Assembly (NCBI GenBank): GCA_963799365.1
Contig: CAWCWV010000015.1
Coordinates: forward strand, 375,476-439,475
DNA: 64,000 nucleotides
Direction of reading: 5' to 3'
Source of the DNA: Marinirhabdus sp963799365
Lineage (GTDB): Bacteria; Bacteroidota; Bacteroidia; Flavobacteriales; Flavobacteriaceae
The translations under genes and the position numbers were made by a program. Under the pieces are notes generated by a model. That model was not told the origin of the DNA and made no database searches. It saw nothing but the letters and a program-made list of their open reading frames with translations. Positions 9,090-17,851 of the stretch are shown here, one piece after another. Within the stretch, counting starts at the first letter, position 1, and the number at the start of each line of letters is the position of its first letter.

Positions 9090-9953
9090 TTAGTGGTATT
9101 TACTGAAAATTTTAGTGGCTTCATTATGAGAACTCTCAAAGGACATTGGGTTGATGTTAGTATCTATCTTTTCAGCAGTAAAAAAACTGAGCATTTTTTC
9201 GGTAGGCATGTTTCCAGTGAGTTCATCTTTTGCCATGGGGCAACCTCCAAAACCTTGTATAGCGCCATCAAATCTTCTACATCCAGATGTATAAGCTGCT
9301 TGTATTTTCTCATGCCACGCCGTTGGAGTAGTATGCAAATGCGCTCCAAATTCTATTTGAGGATAGGCAGGTATTAAATCTTTAAATAAATACTTAATAA
9401 TTTCTGGTGTAGACGTTCCCACAGTATCACTCAAAGATAAAATAGTAACCCCCATTTTTGCTAATTTCTCCGCCCACTCACCAACTATCTCTACATTCCA
9501 TGGATCTCCATATGGGTTTCCAAAACCCATAGAAAGATAGGTGACTACTTCTTTGTTCTGAATAGCCGCCAGTTCTAAAATTTCCTGCAACACTTCAATA
9601 GATTCTGCGATAGTTTTATGCGTATTACGCATTTGGAAATTCTCCGAAATTGAAAATGGATAGCCCAGATATTGAATTTCAGGATGTAACAAAGCTGCTT
9701 CTGCACCTCTTACATTGGCTACTATAGCTAGTAATTTGCTTTCGGTGACAGATAAATCTAACTTACTTAAAACTTCAGCAGTATCCGTCATTTGCGGGAT
9801 AGCTTTAGGCGACACAAAGCTTCCAAAGTCTATGGTGTCAAACCCACAGCGGAGTAAAGATTGGATATATTGTACCTTCTGTTCAGTAGGAATCCAGTCT
9901 TTAATGCCTTGCATAGCATCCCTTGGACATTCTATAATTTTTACGTTTTGCAT
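9090..9953 (-). CDS. Hydroxymethylglutaryl-CoA lyase-type enzyme
   Basis: A 287-residue TIM-barrel enzyme of the HMG-CoA lyase/DRE metallolyase family, splitting HMG-CoA to acetoacetate and acetyl-CoA in leucine breakdown. Visible are IIECPRDAMQG at the N-terminus (Asp of the metal site), SLSDTVGTSTP, the metal ligands in GAHLHTTP, and GGCPMAKDELTGNMPTE, which carries the catalytic Cys loop. I chose ATG at 9953-9951: the frame extends to a TTG at 9962, but homology starts at MQNVKIIE. A -7-like TATCTTTG at 9967-9960 on the minus strand would leave almost no leader. The distant leucine dehydrogenase gene would supply the same pathway. Confidence 0.88.
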   Translation of the reverse strand: MQNVKIIECPRDAMQGIKDWIPTEQKVQYIQSLLRCGFDTIDFGSFVSPKAIPQMTDTAEVLSKLDLSVTESKLLAIVANVRGAEAALLHPEIQYLGYPFSISENFQMRNTHKTIAESIEVLQEILELAAIQNKEVVTYLSMGFGNPYGDPWNVEIVGEWAEKLAKMGVTILSLSDTVGTSTPEIIKYLFKDLIPAYPQIEFGAHLHTTPTAWHEKIQAAYTSGCRRFDGAIQGFGGCPMAKDELTGNMPTEKMLSFFTAEKIDTNINPMSFESSHNEATKIFSKYH

Positions 9954-10043
9954 TACTTTCAAAGATAGTATTTGAAGTACAATTTACGATGTATGAATTA
10001 CGATTTTCTGAAATTTAAAACTATAAAAAAGATGAATGACTTT

Positions 10044-10129
10044 TTAATAAATCTTTTTTAGCACGAGCTTCCCGTCCTTTACATCCATAGTATAGTACGC
10101 ACTGCTGTCAATTAAATAATTGATGAAAT
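10044..10129 (-). pseudogene. Possible C-terminal gene remnant
   Basis: Downstream of the LysE gene, in another frame, the minus strand reads a coding-like tail, SSAYYTMDVKDGKLVLKKIY, before a TAA at 10046-10044. The composition looks protein-like, but there is no start; the frame runs back into the LysE gene. It may be the end of a decayed gene. I do not recognise it. Confidence 0.25.
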
Positions 10130-10744
10130 TTATAAAAATATAAACAATGCAATTCCAACAAAAACAATAATCTGCAACCACTTTAATACTAAACCTACCC
10201 CTTCATGATTTTTTAAATAGGTTGAAATACTTCCAGCTAACAATGCAATACTGCTGAAAACTATAAAAGAAACTATCATAAAAACCCCTCCTAAAATAAA
10301 AAACTGACCCGCTGTTCCTTCCGAAGCATTCCATAGAAAAGCTGGGAAAAAAGCGATAAAGAAGAGCATCACTTTTGGATTTACCAAATTCATAAAAACG
10401 CCAATTTTAAAATATTGCCAGTTGGATTTTTTTAGTGAACTGTCTTTAGTAACTAGTATTGTAGCATCTGCCCTAAAAACTGTGTACGCCAAATAGAGCA
10501 AATATGCAGCGCCAATACACTTTATAATAAAAAAGAGCAAAGGAGAAGCCGTAATCAATGCTGAAACACCAAACGCCAGCAATGCCGTATGTACAATACA
10601 ACCACTAATTAACCCAGCAACTGTAGCGATGCCACTTTTGCTGCCGTGTGCTAATGATTGGGTGAGTACGTAAATATTATCGGGTCCTGGCGAAATTGCT
10701 AATAGCAGTGTAGCAAGGGAAAAAGATAATAAAATTTCAACCAT
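10130..10744 (-). CDS. LysE/RhtB family amino acid exporter
   Basis: A 204-residue inner membrane protein with about six hydrophobic segments spanning the whole length. The N-terminal LLLAISPGPDNIYVLTQSLA is the RhtB/LysE signature, followed by the GSKSGIATVAGLISGC repeat region and KIGVFMNLVNPKVMLFFIAFFPAFL in the middle. The family exports amino acids or derivatives by proton antiport. Length matches (about 205). It is monocistronic on the minus strand, with a short gap and no shared operon. The substrate cannot be told from sequence. Confidence 0.9.
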   Translation of the reverse strand: MVEILLSFSLATLLLAISPGPDNIYVLTQSLAHGSKSGIATVAGLISGCIVHTALLAFGVSALITASPLLFFIIKCIGAAYLLYLAYTVFRADATILVTKDSSLKKSNWQYFKIGVFMNLVNPKVMLFFIAFFPAFLWNASEGTAGQFFILGGVFMIVSFIVFSSIALLAGSISTYLKNHEGVGLVLKWLQIIVFVGIALFIFL

Positions 10745-10810
10745 AAATTTTAATAAACTAATGAAAGGAACGATATTTGTTATCGACTCTATGAAAGTAA
10801 ATCAAATTTT

Positions 10811-11722
10811 ATGAAAAAAAATACACTTTTAGTTCTCTTTTCAATTTTAATATTTGTTACAGGTTTTTCACAGTCTAAAGCTACTTATTCGGTAGTGTTT
10901 GAGAGTACTTGGTCGCAAGCAACGCATCCACACAACAGTGGAGATTTACCAAATAACGCACATTGGTCTAAACTAGTTGGTGCTACCCATAATGATCAAA
11001 TTACTTTTTGGGAACTAAATAGTATTGCCTCACCAGGTATTGAAGCTGTTGCTGAACAAGGTAGCAATAGTACATTTTTTACTGAAATAAATGCAGCTAT
11101 ATCTGCTAATAACGCTAATAACCTATTGGACGGTCCTAGTTTAGCAAGTCCCGCAGGAGAAATGGTTATCAACAATATTGAAACCACTACAGACTTTCCA
11201 ATGCTCACCTTAGTAAGTATGATTGCCCCAAGTCCAGATTGGATGATTGCGGTAAATAGCATTGAACTTACTGACCCTTTTGGCGAATGGCAAGAAAGTA
11301 TCGTAATAGATCTTTACCCGATTGATGCTGGTACCGATAGTGGTACCGATTACACATCGCCCAACTTGGATACAAATCCAAAAGAAAATATTACGAACGC
11401 TCAAGGAATACCACCATTTTCAAATGAAAAAATTGGAACGTTAACCATAACTTTAGAAGGTATTTTAGGAGTTAATAATACCCAAACCACAAAACTGAAA
11501 TTATTCCCAAATCCAACAAAAGGAGAGGTGACTATATCTCTTAACAACGGTATTAAAATAATTGAAGTTTATGATGTTCTTGGGAAAAAAGTAATGGGTG
11601 TGAATACTCAAAATGCATTGACGCACACGCTGAATCTGCAATCATTATCCAACGGAGTTTATATCGCGCAAATTACTGACAGTAAAAACAATAAGTTAGT
11701 GAAGAAGATAATTAAGCAGTAA
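10811..11722 (+). CDS. Secreted spondin-domain protein with type IX sorting domain
   Basis: A 303-residue secreted protein: signal peptide (residues 1-20, ending GFSQS), a spondin N-terminal-like domain at about 24-215 (YSVVFESTWSQATHPHNSG, NNAHWSKLVGATH, PDWMIAVNSIELTD), and a C-terminal type IX secretion sorting domain at about 230-303 (LKLFPNPTKGEVTIS, EVYDVLGKKV, LSNGVYIAQI). It should cross the outer membrane by T9SS and be anchored or released at the surface, where spondin domains bind other proteins or matrix. The last 11 bases overlap the convergent pyrD gene. Role unknown beyond surface adhesion or matrix binding by family. Confidence 0.87.
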   Translation: MKKNTLLVLFSILIFVTGFSQSKATYSVVFESTWSQATHPHNSGDLPNNAHWSKLVGATHNDQITFWELNSIASPGIEAVAEQGSNSTFFTEINAAISANNANNLLDGPSLASPAGEMVINNIETTTDFPMLTLVSMIAPSPDWMIAVNSIELTDPFGEWQESIVIDLYPIDAGTDSGTDYTSPNLDTNPKENITNAQGIPPFSNEKIGTLTITLEGILGVNNTQTTKLKLFPNPTKGEVTISLNNGIKIIEVYDVLGKKVMGVNTQNALTHTLNLQSLSNGVYIAQITDSKNNKLVKKIIKQ

Positions 11723-12743
11723 GTAACGCCTTGTTAATTTTAGTGATCAAAGAAGGTCCTTCATAAATAAAGCCGGTATACAATTGAATCAAACTTGCGC
11801 CGGCTTTAATTTTTTCCAGCGCGTCCTCAGCAGAATGTATGCCTCCTACTCCAATAATAGGAAAAGCACGGTTACTTTTTTCTGAAAGGAAGCGAATTAC
11901 TTCGGTAGAACGATTTGCTAAGGGTTTTCCACTTAAACCACCTGTCTCTATGCTTTTTTCAGACTGCAAACCTTCTCTAGAAATAGTAGTATTTGTGGCA
12001 ATTACGCCATCAATCTTAGTTTCAGCAACAATAGCAATAATATCCAACAACTGCTCATTGGTTAAATCTGGCGCAATTTTGAGGAGAATTGGTTTAGAAT
12101 TTGGCTTTTTGGTATTTGAAGATTTCAAAACTTTTAAAAGCTTTGTGAGCGGCTCTTTATCCTGAAGCGCTCTTAGGTTAGGGGTATTAGGAGAACTTAC
12201 ATTCACCACAAAATAATCTACATACTCAAACAACGCTTCAAAACAAATTAGATAATCATTTACTGCCTCTTCGTTAGTAGTCACTTTGTTTTTTCCTATG
12301 TTTCCACCAATTAAAACGTGTCCTTTTTCTCCTGGCTTTGGATTTTTCTTTAGCCTTGCAACAGCCTCAGCAACGCCCCCATTATTGAAGCCCATTCGGT
12401 TTATAATAGCATTGTCCTCTTTCAATCTAAACAAACGCTTCTTTGGATTTCCTTCTTGTGGCTTTGGAGTAACAGTACCGATTTCAATAAAACCAAAACC
12501 AAAATTTGCGAGTTCCTTATACAATTTTGCATCTTTATCGAACCCAGCTGCCAATCCAACAGGATTTGGAAACGTTAATCCAAATAAATTTCGTTCTAAG
12601 CGTTTGTCCGTTTTTTTATAAATAGCTCGAAAAAGACTTGCAAAACCTAACTTGTGAAGATTTCGAACCATCTTAAATGTAAAATAATGCACTTTTTCAG
12701 GATCTGAAATAAATAACAAGGGGCGGAGAAAAGATTTGTACAT
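11712..12743 (-). CDS. pyrD: Quinone-dependent dihydroorotate dehydrogenase (class 2)
   Basis: A 343-residue membrane-associated flavoenzyme oxidising dihydroorotate to orotate in pyrimidine synthesis. Class 2 features: an N-terminal helical extension (residues 1-45) for the quinone, NPVGLAAGFDKDA, GFIEIGTVTPKPQEGNPKKR, NRMGFNN, NVSSPNTPNLR with the catalytic Ser, KIAPDLTNEQLLD, and the C-terminal FMN phosphate-binding GVGGIHSAEDA and LIQLYTGF. The ATG at 12743 fits the family length. The 3' end overlaps the spondin gene by 11 bases, tail to tail. Confidence 0.95.
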   Translation of the reverse strand: MYKSFLRPLLFISDPEKVHYFTFKMVRNLHKLGFASLFRAIYKKTDKRLERNLFGLTFPNPVGLAAGFDKDAKLYKELANFGFGFIEIGTVTPKPQEGNPKKRLFRLKEDNAIINRMGFNNGGVAEAVARLKKNPKPGEKGHVLIGGNIGKNKVTTNEEAVNDYLICFEALFEYVDYFVVNVSSPNTPNLRALQDKEPLTKLLKVLKSSNTKKPNSKPILLKIAPDLTNEQLLDIIAIVAETKIDGVIATNTTISREGLQSEKSIETGGLSGKPLANRSTEVIRFLSEKSNRAFPIIGVGGIHSAEDALEKIKAGASLIQLYTGFIYEGPSLITKINKALLTA

Positions 12744-12760
12744 GCTAGAATATTGTTCTG

Positions 12761-12768
12761 CAAAAATA
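12761..12768 (-). promoter_or_regulatory. Putative -7 box for pyrD
   Basis: TATTTTTG on the minus strand, 18 bases upstream of the pyrD ATG, matches TAnnTTTG and implies a very short leader. Confidence 0.4.
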
Positions 12769-12829
12769 GTATTAAAACCATTAAAAATGTTTCGGTTATT
12801 CCGTTAATTTGTAATGAAATTTTGAAGCT

Positions 12830-14068
12830 ATGATAGATAAACAACACTTAATTAACAGATTTATAAGTTACGTAACCGTAGATACCGAAAGTGATCCAGA
12901 AAGTGACTCTACCCCCAGTACGGCAAAGCAGTGGGATCTTGCTAACGCTCTTGTAGAAGAGTTGAAAGCGATAGGACTCCAAGAAGTAACTATAGACGAA
13001 AATGCCTATATCATGGCTACACTTCCGTCCAACATAGAAGAAGAAGTTCCTGTAATTGGTTTTGTTTCTCACTTTGATACTACGCCAGATTTTACAGGTG
13101 CTAATGTAAAGCCACAAATTATCGAAAATTATGATGGTGGTGATATAGTTTTAAATGAAGCTGAGAACATTGTGCTGTCTCCTAAAGATTTTGACGATTT
13201 ACTCCAATACAAAGGTCAAACACTTATCACTACAGATGGCACTACCCTTTTGGGGGCAGACGATAAGGCAGGTATCGCTGAAATAGTTTCGGCAATGGAA
13301 TATCTAGTGCAACATCCAGAATTAAAGCACGGGAAAATTAGAGTTGGATTTACTCCAGATGAAGAAATTGGTCGTGGTGCTCATAAATTTGATGTTAAAA
13401 AGTTTGGTGCAGATTGGGCGTATACTATGGATGGCAGCCAAATTGGGGAACTGGAATATGAGAATTTTAATGCCGCAGGAGCCGTAGTTACGGTAAAAGG
13501 TAAAATTGTACATCCAGGCTATGCCAAAGGGAAAATGGTGAATAGTATGTATATAGCAACAGACTATATTAACTCACTCCCAAGAATGGAAACTCCGGAG
13601 CATACTGAAGACCGCCAAGGCTTCTTTCACCTATACAGCATACACGGTGAAGTTGACGGAACCAAGCTACAATACATTATTAGAGATCATGACAAAGGCC
13701 ATTTTGAAGCGAGGAAAGAGATGATGGTAAAATTGGCAACTGAGCTAAATACACAATTTGAAAAAGAAATAATCACGATTGAAATTAAAGATCAATATTT
13801 CAACATGAGGGAAAAGATTGAACCTGTAATGCATATTGTTGCTATTGCTGAAGAAGCCATGAAACAAGCAGGAATAAAGCCACTTATTAAACCCATTCGC
13901 GGCGGTACTGATGGCTCCCAATTGAGTTTTATGGGACTTCCATGCCCTAACATTTTTGCAGGTGGACATAATTTTCACGGACGTTATGAATATGTTCCAG
14001 TAGAAAGCATGCTAAAGGCTATTGAAGTGATTGTGAATATCGCTAAGTTAGTACCATTGAAACAATAA
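12830..14068 (+). CDS. pepT: Peptidase T (tripeptide aminopeptidase)
   Basis: A 412-residue cytoplasmic M20B zinc peptidase that removes the N-terminal residue from tripeptides. Metal ligands and catalytic residues are in view: GFVSHFDTTPDF (His and catalytic Asp), LLGADDKAG (bridging Asp), TPDEEIGRGA (general base Glu and ligand), AYTMDGSQIGE and IRGGTDGSQLS, with the final His in FAGGHNFHGRYE. The family length is about 410. It starts at ATG 12830, divergent from pyrD, and is followed after about 50 bases by a small outer-membrane-like protein gene. Confidence 0.95.
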   Translation: MIDKQHLINRFISYVTVDTESDPESDSTPSTAKQWDLANALVEELKAIGLQEVTIDENAYIMATLPSNIEEEVPVIGFVSHFDTTPDFTGANVKPQIIENYDGGDIVLNEAENIVLSPKDFDDLLQYKGQTLITTDGTTLLGADDKAGIAEIVSAMEYLVQHPELKHGKIRVGFTPDEEIGRGAHKFDVKKFGADWAYTMDGSQIGELEYENFNAAGAVVTVKGKIVHPGYAKGKMVNSMYIATDYINSLPRMETPEHTEDRQGFFHLYSIHGEVDGTKLQYIIRDHDKGHFEARKEMMVKLATELNTQFEKEIITIEIKDQYFNMREKIEPVMHIVAIAEEAMKQAGIKPLIKPIRGGTDGSQLSFMGLPCPNIFAGGHNFHGRYEYVPVESMLKAIEVIVNIAKLVPLKQ

Positions 14069-14119
14069 AGAATAATTACCAGACGTTGTCAATGAAAACA
14101 TAATAAACCTTATCTGATT

Positions 14120-14683
14120 ATGAAAAAAACACTTTTAACCTTACTGTACTTATGTGCTATTGCCGTAAATGCACAGGAAGATACAAATGAAACTATTTCA
14201 AAATTAAATAGCAAACATGAACTAAGGTTAGACGGATTGGAAGCACTGGCCATACCTAATATTGAGATTAATTACGAATATGTGATTAGTAAATATTCTG
14301 GTGCAGGTGCAGCCATAAGCATAAGCCTTGACAGTGATAGTTTTGATCAATATCAAAAATTTGCCTTTACTCCTTATTATCGTCAGTATTTCCTGAATAA
14401 AAAAGAATATGGTGCTCGAGGGTTATTTGTGGAAGGAATGTTACAATTTGCAAGTGGAGAAGATTATGACGACTTTTTGGAAGAAGTATCTCCAGGTGTC
14501 TTTAGGGACACTGATAGGGGTAACTGGTTTAATTTTGGACCAGGTTTAGCTATTGGTCAAAAATGGGTTAGCAACAATGGCTTTGTTTTTGAATTGAGTG
14601 GTGGTGCTGGAAGATATCTTTTAGACACCAACAGTCCTGACGCCTTTTTTAGAGGTGGAGTTTTAGTTGGTTATAGATTTTAA
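14120..14683 (+). CDS. Small predicted outer membrane beta-barrel protein (DUF3575-like)
   Basis: A 187-residue protein with a signal peptide (residues 1-18, ending VNAQE). The mature part alternates polar and aromatic residues as in small beta-barrels: LRLDGLEALAIPNIEINYEYVI, FAFTPYYRQYFL, GLFVEGMLQFASG, FNFGPGLAIGQKWV, FELSGGAGRYLL and a terminal GYRF ending in Phe. This resembles DUF3575 or similar eight-stranded barrels. It may follow pepT by read-through and is closed by a strong shared terminator. Function unknown. Confidence 0.72.
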   Translation: MKKTLLTLLYLCAIAVNAQEDTNETISKLNSKHELRLDGLEALAIPNIEINYEYVISKYSGAGAAISISLDSDSFDQYQKFAFTPYYRQYFLNKKEYGARGLFVEGMLQFASGEDYDDFLEEVSPGVFRDTDRGNWFNFGPGLAIGQKWVSNNGFVFELSGGAGRYLLDTNSPDAFFRGGVLVGYRF

Positions 14684-14694
14684 AATTTAAGCAT

Positions 14695-14731
14695 AAAAAA
14701 ACCTCGCAATCTTCATTGCGAGGTTTTTTAA
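14695..14731. terminator. Bidirectional intrinsic terminator
   Basis: ACCTCGCAAT (14701-14710) pairs perfectly with ATTGCGAGGT (14715-14724) across a 4-base loop. A-tract on the left and T-tract on the right serve both the plus-strand barrel gene and the minus-strand yajC. Confidence 0.9.
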
Positions 14732-14745
14732 TTTATAAGGAATCC

Positions 14746-15048
14746 TTATTTTTTTTCAAGTATCGTGCTGTTTTTATCTTCCTTCAATTTCATGCTCAAC
14801 TCCATAGACAGGGCAGATCGTTCAAACTTCATTTTACCAGCACCGGTTTCTAAGATACACGTCCCATCATCATTTAGATCAAGGATTTTGCCGTGCAAAC
14901 CACTTTTGGTAATTACCTTATCACCTCGATTAAGGTCTGCAGCAAATTTTTTCTCATTTTTTGAGCGTTTCATTTGCGGGCGTATCATAAATAGATACAC
15001 TACCAAAAACATTAAGATGAGTGGGGCAAAACTTTGTAATGATTCCAT
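14746..15048 (-). CDS. yajC: Preprotein translocase subunit YajC
   Basis: A 100-residue inner membrane protein associated with SecDF. It has one N-terminal transmembrane helix, LILMFLVVYLFMIRPQMKRS, then the conserved NRGDKVITKSGLHGKILDL and a short basic/acidic tail. Length is as usual for YajC. It is the last gene of the nusB-DUF1573-yajC set, 19 bases after the DUF1573 gene. In many relatives coaE follows; here a terminator follows instead. Confidence 0.93.
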   Translation of the reverse strand: MESLQSFAPLILMFLVVYLFMIRPQMKRSKNEKKFAADLNRGDKVITKSGLHGKILDLNDDGTCILETGAGKMKFERSALSMELSMKLKEDKNSTILEKK

Positions 15049-15067
15049 AAATAGGTTTTAGTCGATA

Positions 15068-15547
15068 TTAGTTTCCGCTAAGTGGCGTTCCTGTAGCAGC
15101 ACCGTCTGCAGCATTTACAAAAGCTTTAATCTGTAAAGTTTCTTTACCTGCTTTTGTGTTTGCTGTAATAGTTACTGTTTTACTTACTTGGTTTTTACCA
15201 CTCCCGTTAAACTTAACTAACAACTCACCTGTAGCTCCTGGAGCAACTGGTTCTTTGGTCCAAGTAGGAACAGTACAACCACAACTACTCTTTGCATCTA
15301 CAATTACCAAAGGTGCTTCCCCTGTATTTGTAAATGTAAAAATAGTCTCAACGTTTGTACCTTGGTCTATAGTACCAAAATCGTGAACTGATTTGTCAAA
15401 CTGCATTGCTGGAAATTTTCCAGAATTTTCGTCTCTATCTGCTGCTGCTGCAACGTTTTCTTCTTTTACTTTGTCTGAAGCTTCGTCCTTACAAGAAGTA
15501 AAAATGAACGCTGAAAGTACAGCAATGATCAAAAATGATTTTTTCAT
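15068..15547 (-). CDS. DUF1573 domain lipoprotein
   Basis: A 159-residue exported lipoprotein (MKKSFLIIAVLSAFIFTSCK, Cys19) with an acidic linker and one DUF1573 Ig-like domain at about 50-145. SVHDFGTIDQGTNVETIF, FTNTGEAPLVI, SSCGCTVPTW and PVAPGATGELLVKFN are hallmark segments of the family, whose function is unknown. It lies between nusB and yajC with short gaps, an arrangement common in Flavobacteriaceae, so it is probably expressed with translation and secretion genes. Confidence 0.9.
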   Translation of the reverse strand: MKKSFLIIAVLSAFIFTSCKDEASDKVKEENVAAAADRDENSGKFPAMQFDKSVHDFGTIDQGTNVETIFTFTNTGEAPLVIVDAKSSCGCTVPTWTKEPVAPGATGELLVKFNGSGKNQVSKTVTITANTKAGKETLQIKAFVNAADGAATGTPLSGN

Positions 15548-15600
15548 AGTATAAATTATTTTAAAAATTTCAAGGTGTAAAATTAACCATTTTTTTGCAG

Positions 15601-16543
15601 TTATTGCAAACCACGACCTAATTTATTTAAAGTCTTATTTTCTGTGAACTCCTTCACAAGTTTGTCTAAGATTCCATTTATGAAAATACTGCTCTTTGGG
15701 GTGCTGTATTCTTTGGAAACTTCCAAGTACTCATTAATGGTAACTCTCACTGGAATTGAAGGAAAATATAAAAATTCTGCTATTCCCATTTTTAAGATTG
15801 TAAAGTCAATTTCGGCAATGCGTTCTTTGTCCCAGTTGGGGGTTTTACCGTCTATTTTCGAAGCTAATTTTTCTTCGTTTAAGATAACTTTTCGAAGTAA
15901 TTGAATAGCATATTCCTTATCATCTTCGTTTTTGTACAAGGCAGGTATCACAGCAGCACTATTTCCTTCTGAAATTTTACCCAACATTTTTACGATAGCT
16001 GTATTTACAATAGGGAAATCGTCTACCCACGTGAGTCGTCTATCTTCAATATACTCGTATAACTTTTCGTTGGGGGCAATAACTTCTTTGAATACTTTTA
16101 CCAAGAATGTCCTGTCTTCTTTAAATGAAGTTTCTCTTTGAGATAGATAATTGATATACCATTCTTTTGAAATTAGCTCTCTAAAAAGTATAGCAATATA
16201 CTCATCGTTCTTCTTTCCAGTAATTCAATTTTTTCTTTTTCAGAATTTCCTGAAGAAAGGAATTTTCGGCTAAAAGCGCAATGGCTTTATTATCCACAAA
16301 TCTTCTGCTAGGATTTAATTCTAGATCTGTAGCCAAATGTTTCTGTTGCGATTTTTGCAAGTAATCTTCGGCGTGATTCTTTAAGGCAACCATACTTTGT
16401 AGCAATAACACGTAAAGATCGTGCATTTGCTCTATGCTATACCAAAGAAACTTTTCCTGCTTATCCAGATCTGCGTGCTGTGTCTGGTTGAAAGCGTAAA
16501 CAGATTGTAAAACTTTAACCCTAATATGTTTTCTCGTGAGCAT
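15601..16543 (-). pseudogene. nusB: NusB transcription antitermination factor, frameshifted
   Basis: NusB joins the boxA antitermination complex on rRNA operons. Bacteroidota NusB is about 310 residues, with an N-terminal extension before the classical domain, and both halves are here. From ATG 16543 the first frame reads MLTRKHIRVKVLQSVYAFNQ to LNYWKEER and stops at TGA 16204-16202. The next frame continues as NDEYIAILFRELISKEW, then TFLVKVFKEVIAPNEK, to a stop at 15601. Joining them by a +1 shift restores a normal protein (KLNYWKE-NDEYIAILF). The shift must lie between 16202 and 16227, because the second frame is closed upstream by TGA at 16227-16225. Sequencing error, real mutation or programmed shift (CGA before TGA) cannot be told apart here. 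I chose 16543 because homology begins there; the frame runs on upstream. Confidence 0.8.
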
Positions 16544-16565
16544 AGATAATAAAGAACTTTTGTTA

Positions 16566-16604
16566 AAAAAAAACAGCGCACAAAATTTGATTGATGTGCG
16601 CTGC
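16566..16604 (-). terminator. Intrinsic terminator of the leucine dehydrogenase gene
   Basis: On the minus strand CAGCGCACA (16604-16596) pairs perfectly with TGTGCGCTG (16583-16575) and is followed by a run of nine T. It lies between the stop of the dehydrogenase gene and nusB. Confidence 0.85.
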
Positions 16605-16612
16605 AAAGATAC
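16605..16612 (-). promoter_or_regulatory. Putative -7 box for nusB
   Basis: TATCTTTG on the minus strand abuts the terminator hairpin. A transcript starting a few bases downstream would lack most of the 5' arm of that hairpin and so escape termination. Confidence 0.45.
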
Positions 16613-16633
16613 TATATTCTATTGCTGAAAAAA

Positions 16634-17731
16634 CTATTTTTCGTTCTTTCTAGCATCTATTCTTGACTGAGCAATATCGAGTGCAGCTTGATGAGTTGTG
16701 ATATCTTTTGCTTCAGCATTTTTCAATATTTCTAAGGTGGTGTTGTAAATATTTTCGGTTTTACGGATAATCTCTTTTTTTCCATAGTTTTCTAACTCGG
16801 CATATACATTAATGATTCCACCTGCATTAATCAAAAAATCCGGCGCATAAACAATACCTCTTTCCTGTAACATTTTACCGTGTCTTAACTCTTCAGCCAA
16901 TTGATTATTAGCTGCCCCAGCGATTATCTTCGCTCTTAATTGTTTAATAGTAGTATCGTTAATGGTTGCTCCTAACGCACAAGGGGCATAAATATCCATG
17001 TTTTCTGAATAAATATTATTACCTCCGTAGATATCTACATTGTATTTGTCTCTAACTTCTTCAAGACGTTCCTGGTTTATATCTGCAATGTATACTTTAG
17101 CACCTTCGTTCGATAAATGCTCTACTAACGCTTCCCCTACATTTCCAATACCTTCTACATACACTGTTTTATCTTCCAGAACATCACTTCCGTATGCGTG
17201 TTTTGCTGCAGCTTTCATTCCCATAAAAACGCCATAGGCTGTAATAGGTGATGGATTTCCAGCTCCTCCTTTTTCTTCAGATATTCCAGTAACATATGGA
17301 GTTATTGTTCGTACTAAATCCATATCGCCAGTTGTCATTCCTACATCTTCTGCTGTGATATATTTACCACTTAAGGAATGTACAAACTCTCCAAAACGTT
17401 TCATGAGTTCAGGTGTCTTTTGGGTTTTAGCGTCCCCAATAATCACCGCTTTACCGCCGCCAAGGTTTAATCCTGTAATTGCACTTTTAAATGTCATTCC
17501 GCGAGAAAGGCGTAATGCATCATTTAATGCATCCCATTCGCTGTTATATTGCCACATTCTGGTACCTCCCAATGCAGGTCCTAAGACTGTGCTGTGGATT
17601 CCAATTATTGCTTTTAATCCTGTATCTTTGTCGTTGCAAAAAACAACTTGTTCGTGATTGTCAAAAGATAGTTGGCCAAAGACCGGAGCCATTTTTTTTA
17701 AGTCTTCTTTGTTTACTATGTCAGTTACCAT
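16634..17731 (-). CDS. Leucine (branched-chain) dehydrogenase, Glu/Leu/Phe/Val family
   Basis: A 365-residue NAD-dependent amino acid dehydrogenase that deaminates leucine, valine or isoleucine to the keto acids. It has the short form of the Glu/Leu/Phe/Val fold: GIHSTVLGPALGGTRMW, then GLNLGGGKAVIIGD with the catalytic Lys, TAEDVGMTTGDMDLV, and the NAD-binding TVYVEGIGNVGEALVEHL. APDFLINAGGIINVYAELE is near the C-terminus. Length and motifs match Leu rather than Glu dehydrogenase. It is monocistronic, with its own promoter and terminator. It may feed the HMG-CoA lyase-type step encoded at 9090-9953. Confidence 0.9.
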   Translation of the reverse strand: MVTDIVNKEDLKKMAPVFGQLSFDNHEQVVFCNDKDTGLKAIIGIHSTVLGPALGGTRMWQYNSEWDALNDALRLSRGMTFKSAITGLNLGGGKAVIIGDAKTQKTPELMKRFGEFVHSLSGKYITAEDVGMTTGDMDLVRTITPYVTGISEEKGGAGNPSPITAYGVFMGMKAAAKHAYGSDVLEDKTVYVEGIGNVGEALVEHLSNEGAKVYIADINQERLEEVRDKYNVDIYGGNNIYSENMDIYAPCALGATINDTTIKQLRAKIIAGAANNQLAEELRHGKMLQERGIVYAPDFLINAGGIINVYAELENYGKKEIIRKTENIYNTTLEILKNAEAKDITTHQAALDIAQSRIDARKNEK

Positions 17732-17772
17732 AAATTGTGTTCAGTTTTTAAGATATCCTCAAAAAGGAGGTG

Positions 17773-17804
17773 CAAAAGTAGTCTTAAATTAATAATCCCG
17801 CAAA
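17773..17804 (-). promoter_or_regulatory. Promoter of the leucine dehydrogenase gene
   Basis: On the minus strand TTTG (17804-17801), 20 bases, then TACTTTTG (17780-17773): a full -33/-7 pair with ideal spacing, about 40 bases upstream of the ATG. Confidence 0.6.
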
Positions 17805-17851
17805 ACAATAGTTGTCAAAACAATTATATTTTAAAAAAAATTTAGCCCCAA

